Source: Saprospiraceae bacterium (lineage in GTDB: Bacteria; Bacteroidota; Bacteroidia; Chitinophagales; Saprospiraceae). From it: a stretch of 11,652 nt of DNA. Made by a program: the position numbers and the translations under genes. The DNA is taken from NCBI GenBank assembly GCA_027009605.1, contig JALVCY010000329.1:1-11652 (forward strand), read 5' to 3'. Positions 1 to 8,800 of the stretch are shown here, piece after piece; positions within the stretch are counted from its first letter, which is position 1, and each line of letters opens with the position of its first letter. Below the pieces are notes generated by a model. It worked only from the letters and a program-made list of their open reading frames with translations, was not told the origin of the DNA and ran no database searches.

Positions 1-29
1 AAAAAATAGGCATTTTTGTGTATGTTGAA

Positions 30-75
30 GCTACAATTTTTGAAGCGTAGCAGGGCTACGTGAGAAAATTTTAGC
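30..75. repeat. imperfect hairpin, REP-like palindrome
   Basis: The left arm (30-51) and right arm (55-75) are nearly reverse complementary around the 3-base loop AGG. The inner stem CGTAGC/GCTACG is perfect. An outer stem of GCTA and AATTTT pairs with AAAATT and TAGC, with a small internal mismatch loop between. This size and shape suit a dispersed palindromic element or a transcript hairpin. It is 344 bp from the end of the nearest gene, too far to be its normal terminator. Confidence 0.5.
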
Positions 76-93
76 AAAAACAGGCGCAAAAAG

Positions 94-135
94 GGCATTT
101 TTTGACCAAAATAGTGGATACCTAAACAGTTACAA
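94..135. repeat. 42-bp direct repeat, copy A
   Basis: This block matches 179-220 over 42 positions with 7 mismatches by eye, and no gaps. The conserved cores are CCAAAATAG, GGATACC and AGTTACAA. Its right part overlaps the 14-bp inverted repeat at 120-154. Paired, diverged terminal repeats of this kind are seen at the ends of some insertion sequences, where the transposase binds several sites, but no transposase gene is visible here. Confidence 0.55.
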
Positions 136-154
136 CAAAGGTAACTGTTTAGGT
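120..154. repeat. perfect 14-bp inverted repeat
   Basis: The arm at 120-133 (ACCTAAACAGTTAC) is the exact reverse complement of 141-154, with a 7-base loop (134-140). The stem is AT-rich and neither side carries a clear T-tract, so a terminator is a weak explanation. The left arm is also part of direct-repeat copy A. Two abutted ends of a mobile element, or a protein binding site, fit better. Confidence 0.6.
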
Positions 155-178
155 GTTCCTATTTAAAGACAAAAAATA

Positions 179-220
179 GGCATTTCAGGGCCAAAATAGC
201 GGATACCCAAATAGTTACAA
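179..220. repeat. 42-bp direct repeat, copy B
   Basis: This is the second copy of the block at 94-135, at about 83 percent identity and in the same orientation. Unlike copy A it has no inverted partner next to it. The 15 bases at 171-185 that lead into it recur at the left window edge (1-15), which suggests a third, truncated copy. Confidence 0.55.
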
Positions 221-264
221 ACAAAAAAAGATAACGAATCAAGCCCGCAATGGTTTATTAAAGA

Positions 265-278
265 ATCGGTATTCCGAT
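265..278 (-). terminator. possible weak terminator of the gene pair
   Basis: ATCGG (265-269) pairs with CCGAT (274-278) around a 4-base loop. Read on the minus strand, the hairpin is followed by TCTTTAAT, a poor U-tract. It lies about 140 bp beyond the stop of the PspA-like gene. No better hairpin was seen between the stop and this point, so it is offered only as a candidate. Confidence 0.2.
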
Positions 279-418
279 ATGTTAGTCTATGTATGCACCA
301 TTTTCTCACCCAAATTTTAGCAGTCCAATACCAAGAATTTGTAGAGTTTCTTAGTGTTAGCTTAGTGTTATCTAAGTGCTCTCGGCGGTAAGGAAAAATG
401 TAATGCCTAACCAGTAAA

Positions 419-1390
419 TCAAAACAAGGAGTCATACTCATTGCGGTCTTCCCCGGCATCTCTCCTAAGCTTATCGGCTTCCGGCTTGCGTTTTTGATTC
501 AAATCCAAAGGACTTTCGTCCAACAAGCTACTCTCAAAATTATCCAACAACTCTAGACCTTCAAACTCAAACTCTGCATTTTGAAGATCCATAGTATCCA
601 TGAAATTTTTGGACAAATCCATAAAACGCTCCATTTCTCCGGTTTTCCGGGATACGTCTTCCATGATATGCTCCATGGATTGGTCAAACAACTCTTTTTT
701 ACTCGAACCGGAAATCACATTTTTGGCGCCCTCCATCGCACTCCGGGACGCCCGGATGGCTTTATATTCTAGTTCTTTGATGGCAATTTGGTCTTGAGTA
801 TCTTCATGCAAAATCTCAGCATGCTCATACATCCGGGTCAAAATTTTGTAGAGATGCTGCATTTGTTGCTCTAATACAGCATATTTTTTGTTAGACTCTT
901 GCAACCTGCCGGCTTTCCTGGAGGCTATAATCAAATCTTTCTTATTGCCGGCAGCTCTCATTTTTTCCGCAAGGATAAGGTGCTTATTGATATCGGCCTT
1001 ATTCTTTTCAATAATTTCATTTAGGCTACGCATCTGCCCCCTCAACTCCCCAATCTGCTTACTCAACTCATTAATATTTTCCGCAAGGTCATCAAGATAG
1101 CTGCGCAATACGGAAATGGGATCCATCTTAATAAAAATTCCGGTAATCGCCCGCATCACAGACATATAGGCATTGCTTATCAAACTACGCGCCCGACTAT
1201 CCAAAGCCACATAAATCACCGCCCCCAGCGCTGCCAAAGACAGCCCCAAGTACAAGGTATTTTGCAAAATCATACTGATTGATGGCAATACATTCAATCC
1301 CAGATAGCCCAGCCCCGCTAGGATAGCCGCCAAAAAAAGAGCTCCGGTCAGCCCTTCCGGTTTTTTCCAAAATGCTTTATTCCTTGCCAT
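419..1390 (-). CDS. membrane-anchored PspA/IM30-like coiled-coil protein
   Basis: The protein has 323 residues. Two hydrophobic segments (about 14-36 and 42-63) form an N-terminal membrane hairpin. The motif KMDPISVLRSYLDDL (88-102) follows, matching the DP..vL...l.dl start of PspA/IM30 proteins. Residues 100-225 are a long charged helical region with an AEKMRAAGNKKDL stretch (141-153) like the A..A...G.e.lAr segment of that family. The tail (about 270-323) is acidic and probably disordered. PspA and IM30 are ESCRT-III-like proteins that coat and repair the inner membrane; they are about 220-260 residues and lack transmembrane helices, so the membrane hairpin here is a departure. ATG at 1390 is the natural start: it lies 12 bp after the stop of the upstream coiled-coil gene, so the two are probably cotranscribed. 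The coiled-coil membrane assignment is firm; PspA kinship is likely but unconfirmed. Confidence 0.7.
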   Translation of the reverse strand: MARNKAFWKKPEGLTGALFLAAILAGLGYLGLNVLPSISMILQNTLYLGLSLAALGAVIYVALDSRARSLISNAYMSVMRAITGIFIKMDPISVLRSYLDDLAENINELSKQIGELRGQMRSLNEIIEKNKADINKHLILAEKMRAAGNKKDLIIASRKAGRLQESNKKYAVLEQQMQHLYKILTRMYEHAEILHEDTQDQIAIKELEYKAIRASRSAMEGAKNVISGSSKKELFDQSMEHIMEDVSRKTGEMERFMDLSKNFMDTMDLQNAEFEFEGLELLDNFESSLLDESPLDLNQKRKPEADKLRRDAGEDRNEYDSLF

Positions 1391-1402
1391 ATTCTAACCC
1401 GC

Positions 1403-1954
1403 TCACAGATACTTTTTAATGTTTTCAACATCACTATCAATGGCTTCTAGGACGGCTTGATACGTTTTTTCAAATTTCTCCTTTGCCGCTACAATCCGCT
1501 GATCTTCTTTTACAATAGCTGCTTCAGTCGCATCCACTTGATCCAAATAATTGGCAATTTCGTCTTGCAACTTTTTAATCTGCTCCTTATTTTTTTCGAT
1601 TTGATATTTAAGTTTTTCGACTTCTTTCTTTTTGGCTTCGACCTTTGTAGTCAGTTGATTATTAAGGGCTTGCGCAAAATTATCTTGCTCCTTAACGATG
1701 ATATTTCGATAATATCCGGCCGTTTCGGCTAATTTTTCTTTGGTCAGTCCCATGGTGGCTGCGGTTGCGAAAGCGGATTTATAGGCTGTGGCTTCGTCCA
1801 TATTCATTTTAGCCAAGGCCTTCACGGATTGTTTAAACTGAATATAATCAAATCCGGACAAATCATTTTCCGAAAGGGCTTTCATCAAAATACTCAGACT
1901 CTTCTCATCAGTGTTGGCTGCTTGCGCAAAAAGGGTTGTTAGTTTATTACTCAT
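1403..1954 (-). CDS. cytosolic coiled-coil protein, partner of PspA-like gene
   Basis: The protein has 183 residues with no signal peptide or membrane segment. The N-terminal half (1-98) is mixed helical and contains a repeated-looking Met/Ala-rich stretch (KALAKMNMDEATAYKSAFATA, about 45-65). Residues 100-165 are rich in Lys, Glu and Gln with hydrophobic spacing typical of a coiled coil, and the C-terminus (166-183) is a short helix ending KKYL. I do not recognise a named family. It is the first gene of a probable two-gene operon: its stop is 12 bp before the start of the PspA-like membrane protein. The likely role, by inference, is a soluble binding partner or regulator that pairs with the coiled coil of its neighbour. 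ATG at 1954 has an A-rich leader without a Shine-Dalgarno motif, as is usual in Bacteroidota, and lies 20 bases after a candidate promoter element. Confidence 0.75.
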   Translation of the reverse strand: MSNKLTTLFAQAANTDEKSLSILMKALSENDLSGFDYIQFKQSVKALAKMNMDEATAYKSAFATAATMGLTKEKLAETAGYYRNIIVKEQDNFAQALNNQLTTKVEAKKKEVEKLKYQIEKNKEQIKKLQDEIANYLDQVDATEAAIVKEDQRIVAAKEKFEKTYQAVLEAIDSDVENIKKYL

Positions 1955-1973
1955 GTTGGTGGTTTTAATTGCA

Positions 1974-1981
1974 CAAATTTA
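1974..1981 (-). promoter_or_regulatory. candidate Bacteroidota -7 box for gene pair
   Basis: The minus strand reads TAAATTTG here, an exact match to the TAnnTTTG -7 element known from Bacteroidota. Transcription would begin around 1967-1969, leaving a leader of about 15 bases before the ATG at 1954. A TTG that could serve as the upstream element lies at 2007-2009, but the 25-base gap is longer than the usual 17-23, so the upstream half is doubtful. Confidence 0.35.
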
Positions 1982-2403
1982 GTTATTTTTTGGGCATCAT
2001 GGGCTACAATCTCCTTCTTTTTTTGTTGAATTTTGTCTTCTCTTGTAAAAAAGGCGCCTACTAGCAACCATAATTTTCTACAAACTCATCCGCATTAAAT
2101 CTCACAACAATAGCAACCGGATAGACACAAGGGCTTTTCTTGATAGATGTTTATTCGCTATAATCCGCCATCCATTGCACAGCAAAAATAGAGATGTCTA
2201 ATTAGCAGATTGGCAATATTGGCGTCCTAGATTATTATCACGTGAAGCAAGCGACTGAGTACGCCGTTGCCGAAGACACCCATTCATCACCATCCCAAGA
2301 CACCGTTGCACCGGAACACCCTAACATCAACACCTATCAATCAGACCACACCTTACAGCCTAAAATTAAAAAATACCATTTTAAAAGTAAAATTTACGTA
2401 AGT

Positions 2404-2482
2404 AAATTGTTAGCATCTATTTATAATACAAATAAAAATTATTCTCAACAAAAACAAAAATTCCGCAAACAAATTGTTAGCA
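2404..2482. repeat. pair of exact 12-bp direct repeats
   Basis: AAATTGTTAGCA occurs at 2404-2415 and again at 2471-2482, 67 bp apart, each followed by an AT-only run of TATA-like sequence. They lie 180-250 bp upstream of the giant gene. Paired regulator sites or duplicated promoter-proximal DNA are both possible; in AT-rich DNA a chance 12-mer is less likely but not excluded. Confidence 0.4.
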
Positions 2483-2567
2483 ATAAATATATAATTTTTT
2501 GGTAAAGAATTTGCACCATAATGAAATAACCAAACGTATTAGCAACCAACAGAAAGCACTAATAAAA

Positions 2568-2605
2568 TTATGTTTTTATGAAAGTATCTTGTTATAAAAA
2601 CATAA
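2568..2605. promoter_or_regulatory. 12-bp palindrome upstream of giant gene
   Basis: TTATGTTTTTAT (2568-2579) is exactly reverse complementary to 2594-2605, with a 14-base spacer. It ends 54 bp before the ATG at 2660. As DNA it could be an operator; as RNA it would form a hairpin in the 5' leader. The stem is almost pure A/T, so it would be weak as a structure. Confidence 0.4.
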
Positions 2606-2659
2606 CCTATTGGTTCTTAATCATCTGAAAAAAACTTACTCAACATAAATCTTGGATCT

Positions 2660-2890
2660 ATGAAACTCTTTACTTTTCTTGCTAAAACGAAAAAACGGCC
2701 GAATCTTAACCCAAAATGGAAGGTTAAAGATTCTGCCGAACTTTTTTTCAATTTATTTTTACTTATGTATCAATCCATCTTACGGATTTTCAAACATCGG
2801 TCAGAAAGCCCTTTCTTTTCTTCATTTGGAAGATTGCCTAAGCTTGCTATCATCTTGCTTTTTGGGTTAGCCCCAATAGTGAGTTTTGCA
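2660..2890 (+). other. extended N-terminus with signal peptide (residues 1-77)
   Basis: A basic segment (KKRPNLNPKWKVK, 11-23) is followed by a hydrophobic patch (29-43), a second basic stretch (42-48), and then the core LAIILLFGLAPIVSFA (62-77), with probable cleavage before Gln78. The core, Ala-X-Ala-like end and Gln after cleavage are typical of Bacteroidota exported proteins. The 60 residues in front are unusual. Either the signal is an extended type or translation really begins at Met36 (2765). Confidence 0.65.
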
Positions 2891-5800
2891 CAACTAACCA
2901 ATAGGTCAACGTTTTCCGGAAAAATTAACTATACATTAGCAGGATCTTCCTTTAGAGATCAAAGTAATGCAACAAACCCAAGATCACTGGCTGCTAGTGC
3001 TACATCAGATTTGACTATTCCGGCATCAGGCACGGTAGTCGCCGCCTATCTGTACTGGGCACATGGTAACGGTACTGAAGATAATACGGTAGATTTTCAG
3101 GATCCAACAGGAACGACAAACACCGTCGTGGCTGATGAAAGTTTTAATGCAAACTACGATGCCAATGAAAAATATTTTAGCTACTTCAAAGATGTAACTT
3201 CCATTGTACAAGCTGCCGGTTCCGGCAGTTATACAATGAGTGGGTTGACGATTGAAAACGCATCAGGTACTCCTTGGTACAACTACAGCACCGTAACAGG
3301 TACTTGGATGCTCTATGTCATTTATGAAGATGCCACTAATATTGTGGATGATTATCGGATTAATGTATATGATGGTCTTAGTTTATTATTGGATGATGGC
3401 GGCACCCATACACCTTCTCAGACTTTTACGTTTAACAATCTCCAAGTAGCAAGCCCTGTTGAAGCAGATTTTGTAGTTTACATTGTGGAAGGGGATGACA
3501 ATGTTTCGGGGTCTGAAGGAATAGCAATCAACGGGAATCAAGCGAATGACGTAGATGGTAATTCATTTGGAGGGATACATCAAGGGGCGAGTACGTTTGC
3601 CAATGTAGCAACATCACCTACCAGATATGGTCTTGACGTTGATGAATATAATATTACGAACTTTTTAAGTGCTGGAGATCTATCTTTCACCTCAACAGTC
3701 CAAACAGGTGGAGATCAAGTACATTTGGCTGCGGCCTTTGTGAGAACAAAGTCCCTAGAAGCTCCCCAACCGGTTAATGACCTAGCTTCAACGGTTCAGG
3801 GAAATGCAGTGACAATTGATGTGGCTGCAAATGATACTGACGCCAATGGCAATCTAAACACCACAGCGGTATCTATTAGCACAACACCCCCAAATGGAAG
3901 TGTGAGTGTAAATGGAGATGGAACTATCGTCTATACGCCTAATGCTGGCTTTTCAGGAACGGATGTTTTTACTTATTCAATTTGTGACTCATCAAACCCG
4001 ACACCGCTTTGTTCTGAGGCGACAGCAACAGTTACTGTCATTCCTGATAATGATGGAGATGGTATCGCTGATGATGTTGATTTGGATGATGACAATGATG
4101 GGATTTTGGATACTGACGAATGCCCTCCTTTGGACATAAGTAGTTTAACAAATACCACAAGCCAAACATTTTCTTACGGCAATCAAACTGTCACTTTAAA
4201 TGCCGACATCAGCACAGGGAATGGCCTATCGACGATGGACTCCAACGGCGAAACATTAATAAGACATAATATCAATAACAATGGCCCCGGCACACCGCCT
4301 GCCAATTTTGCTAATAATTCCATAATATACTCTAGCCCAATTTCCAACTTTAATATTTGTTTCTATGATATAGAAAAAAGAAATGCTAACAATGGCGAAT
4401 TTTTACAGATTGAGTTTTTGTCAAATGGAGCAACATACAATGTTAGTCCTAATGAAGTAACTGTAGGCTCGTTGGTTGCTCAAACCAGTGCTCCGGGTGT
4501 CTCTCCATTGACATTTGAAGGTACGGTTGGGTCTATCCCCGGAGCGCTGGTTTCTACCGACCCCAAAGGCTCCGTCTGTTTTAATATTACCGGCCCGATA
4601 GATGAGATACGCTTTAGTTTAGCTGAGACCTATGGCTCCACCGGTGGTCCGGGACGAACAATGGTATTTAGCATACCTACGGCCTGTCCCGATACAGATG
4701 TTGACGGCATACCGGATTATTCGGATACCGACTCCGATGGTGATGGTTGTTCTGATGCCAACGAAGCGTATGCCGATGCTAATGCAGATGGAGGTGATGG
4801 AGCTGCCTATGGCGCAGGGGATCCTCCCGCAGTTAATGCAGATGGTACCGTAATAGCAGCGAGTTATTCTTATACTAATTTGGCTGGTGTTATAGACGAT
4901 ACAGATGTTTCGGTATGTACACCTCCATTAGACTCAGACGGAGACGGTATCGCTGATGACGTAGATTTAGATGATGATAATGATGGGATATTGGATACGG
5001 ATGAAGGAGGAGCAGTACAAACTATTGCACTTAGACCAAGTAATAACCCTTATCCAAATGAATGTTCAACCTATACAGCTGGATTTTCGGCAACTAATGG
5101 AGGAGTAGTTGACTTGACATATACAGGTAGATATAAATTTCAGGAAAGTTTTGCAGATGGTAGTATAAATCAAGTTTATACAATTAGTTTTCCTAGTCAT
5201 GTTGCAGATCTTTCATTATTTTTGGATAATATTTTAGAACACAATAGAATTGGTAATTTTACTATAACGTATGATGATAATAGCACTCAATCGAATTTAG
5301 ACTTTACCCTAACATCAGACAATCCTTCAGGTTTGCCACATGTTCCTGATAGTTTAGCAAAATATATAGTTGGAGGCATTAATACTGTTGGAGATTCTAA
5401 TGAAGATGGGTCGCCAGATCAGGCTTATGGTTATTTACATTTTATAGGCATTGATGCAAGTAAAAAAATACAATCAATATCATTCGAATTGTTAGCTAGT
5501 TCAGGACAAAATGTAAATGCTTTTGCTATACCTGTAATCACTACCGTTGCTTGTGACACAGACGGAGATGGTATTCCAGACCGCCTAGATACAGACAGCG
5601 ATAACGACGGTTGTGCAGACGCCCTAGAAGCAGCAGGTACATTCACGACTGCAGATTTAGATGCAGACAACAGTCTTGGAGGTGGGGTAGATACAGACTC
5701 CGCAAGTGCATCCTATGGTGTACCAACGGCTGCAGGAGCTGGTCAAGTAACTACGGCAGCAGTTAGGGATGCATCAGATGTTTCTGCATGTACACCTCCA

Positions 5801-8800
5801 TTAGACTCAGACGGAGACGGTATCGCTGATGATGTAGATTTAGACGATGATAATGATGGGATATTGGATACGGATGAGTGCCCTTCAGGTGGTACAATTA
5901 CAGCTTTTGGTCATAGGCTAGATGCATTACAAGCCGCTTATCATGCAGCGTTAATCCGTACCAGTGACGGAGGCTTTGCGACAACAGGAGAGTTTGTACA
6001 TCCAACTACAGATGTTGATATACTACAATTTACAGATATTACGCCTGCTAATGGTTATAACTATACCGGAACACCGATTACAGCTACTATTTGTGGTGCT
6101 ACTCAGACGTTTTTCTTAACGACCGATGGTTTATATACATGGGGTGAAGACTATAAGTTAGTAGTAACCCAAAGTCCTATTGCAAACGGTGGAGATTTTA
6201 GGCAAATGCCCTTGCCTAATGGTGTTACACCAAGTGATGTAAAATATATTAGTGCAAGTGGTAGTGTCAATAATACGGCCGGTGGTTTAGGATTGATTAC
6301 CAAGGATGGTAGATTTTATGTGTACACTAAAACAGGAAGAAATTTACATTCCAATGCAGCAGAATTAAATGATGACTGGTATCAAATTGAACTGAACGGT
6401 GTCCCAGTCACAAATGCAGAACTTTTTGAAATTAATACTGAAGGGTGTTTTTTATATACTTCTGATGGCAATTTCTATACATGGGGGAAGAGTACTTATT
6501 TGGGGGATGGCTCTGCTGGTGCTGCTAGACCAACACCGACTCTAATGACCAACCCACTTCCTGCGGGGGTGACTCCAGTTCAAATTGAAATATCCTCCTA
6601 TCTATATGAATCTGTTGCAACAGCAAAGACTACTTATCACATCTTAGGAAGTGATCATAAAGTGTATTCAATGGGTTTCAACAAAAAAGGAATGGTCGGG
6701 AATGGAACAACAACCGAAGCAAGATCTTGGACTAATGTCCTAAATGAAGCAGGAACCGCTGATGTAGCAAATGTTGTCTTCTTGGCCACTTCTTCTGCGG
6801 CCAGTGATGATCAATACGCTTCTATGATTCTTGATGATGGAAGATTACTGTCATGGGGTTATAATGATGGTGCTGTTTATAATAATTTGGGCTTATCTGG
6901 TTCTAATATTTCTACGCCAACGCACCCTAATGGGATTACACCGGGTACGGTAGCCGAAAATGTTGCTTGTGGTGGACATATTACACCATTTTTTGGCTCT
7001 AATCAATATTGGAATGTGGGTCATAATCAAGGAGGTGGTTTTGGAGATGGAACAACAACTAGTAGAACTGAATATGAAGGGTATCCTATTGCTGTAACAC
7101 CGGCACCATCAGTAGTTGATTGTGATATTGATAATGATAATATTCCAAATCAACTTGATTTAGATAGTGATGGAGATGGTTGTTCCGATGCTGATGAAGC
7201 TGGTCACAACCAATCAATAGAAGCAGATTCTACAATTACAGGTCCCTTTGGTAGCAACGGTTTGGCGGCAAGTGTTGAAAGTGATGACACACAGGCAGCT
7301 ACAACTAATTATACACTTACGCAAACAAATGCCGGTACTTATGACTTTTTAGACGATTCTACCAATTTGGCTTGTACTCCTCCTCTTGACTCTGACAATG
7401 ATGGTATCGCTGATGATGTCGATTTAGATGATGATAATGATGGCATTTTGGATGTGGATGAATGTGGGACTCCACCACCAATTGAGCCCGATTTTAATAA
7501 TTGGACATTAAATGGTGGTTGGTCTTACGAAACAAGTACAAGAATAGCCAATTATGCTGATAACGTAACGGATCAAGTAGCTTCTACAGTCGTAGATTTA
7601 ACTACTCAACCTAGTCAAATTACGATGAATTTAAAAGTTAGAACTAATGGAATAAACAATAACATTACTAGTAATAAGACTGCAACTTTAACTCTAAGAG
7701 TTGATGGTGTTGAATATATTTCATTCTTAAATCCTTCTGGAGGTAATCAAGCCAATGTCACTACTTTTAATGGGGCGACAAGTTCTTTAACAAATTTTCC
7801 TATTACGACCACTAATGGTTCTTTTACTGATGTTACATTGACTATTCCCAATACCGGAAATGCTAATGCCCTATTGGAATGGTCATTTACTGCCAATGGT
7901 GATGACTGGGCAGTTAGTACAGTTTCTTTTGTCAATACACCAGGATTTTATTGCCAAGATACTGATAATGATGGTATTGTCAATAGACTTGATGTGGATT
8001 CTGACAACGATGGCTGTCCAGATGCTATAGAAGCAGGTGGGGCATTTGCGCCAGCCGACTTAGATGCTGACAATAGCTTAGGAGATACAGTTGATTCAGA
8101 CCCAACTAGTGCATCTTATGGTGTGCCAATTATTGCAGAAGCCGGTCAAGCAAACACAGCAGCTGTTTTGGATGATACAGATGCTTCTGCCTGTACACCA
8201 CCATTAGACACAGACGGAGACGGTATCGCTGATGATGTCGATTTAGACGATGACAATGATGGGATTTTGGATACGGATGAAGGTTATCTTTGTACAACAA
8301 CCAATGCTATTCAAAATCCAAGTGCTCAAAATGGCATGACAGGCTGGACAGAAGGTGGTCTAAATCATTTTTTCGACCAAGGTGTAGCCAATCGGTTTTT
8401 TGTGAATAATCCGCAGTTTGGGATGAGCTCTATTTCTCAAACGGTTCCAGAATTTGATAATAATAATGGCATCATAGAACTAACTTTTAGAGCATGGGTT
8501 CAAGATGGAGACCACCAAGCAGGAGGAACTGCTCGCATGAATGTCCTATTTAATGGTGTTTCCTATTTTGAAATTTACAATCCAAGTAATCAAGGAGCAA
8601 ATGCTATTACTGTAACTGCTCAAAATGGTGCGAGTTTTGTAGGGCCAAGCACCATGGATAACAGTGGTGGGTTTGATGATGCATTATTTACTCTTTCAAT
8701 TCCTTCTTCTGAAACTTCGGGTACTTTTGAGTTTCGTGTGGACGTAATTGGCGGAAGTAAAAATGATGATGGCGGATACGGAGAAATTGTAGTAAATAAT

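Larger units (their letters stand above)
1..418. other. repeat-rich non-coding region
   Basis: I see no convincing gene here. The only longer open frame, on the minus strand across 163-459, overlaps the end of the PspA-like gene in another frame and has no recognisable content. The stretch instead holds an imperfect hairpin (30-75), a diverged 42-bp direct repeat (94-135 and 179-220), a perfect 14-bp inverted repeat (120-154), a short hairpin (265-278) and an 11-bp tandem repeat (350-360 and 361-371). The 15 bases at 1-15 recur exactly at 171-185, so the repeat block probably continues left of the window. It reads as decayed mobile or dispersed repeat DNA lying downstream of the minus-strand gene pair. 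Confidence 0.7.
1955..2659. other. divergent intergenic region
   Basis: This 705-bp stretch separates the minus-strand pair from the giant plus-strand gene and must hold both promoters. I see no convincing gene. An 87-codon open frame at 2242-2505 has no recognisable content, no homology I can name and ends in AT-rich low-complexity sequence. The left half is of mixed composition; the right half (from about 2355) is very AT-rich. It contains two exact 12-bp direct repeats (2404-2415, 2471-2482) and a 12-bp palindrome (2568-2605). No TAnnTTTG box could be placed convincingly in front of the giant gene. Confidence 0.65.

Noticed and set aside
120..154. Inverted repeat as an intrinsic terminator
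   Set aside because: There is no T-tract on either strand, and it lies about 265 bp beyond the nearest stop codon.
163..459. 98-codon minus-strand open frame
   Set aside because: It overlaps the end of the PspA-like gene in a different frame, spans the repeat block and encodes nothing recognisable.
2242..2505. 87-codon open frame in the divergent intergenic region
   Set aside because: The product has no recognisable motif, its second half is Lys/Asn/Tyr-rich as expected from random AT-rich DNA, and there is no promoter or leader supporting it.
5942..7057. RCC1-like section as a separate gene
   Set aside because: The frame is continuous with both flanking cassettes and no stop or start interrupts it.
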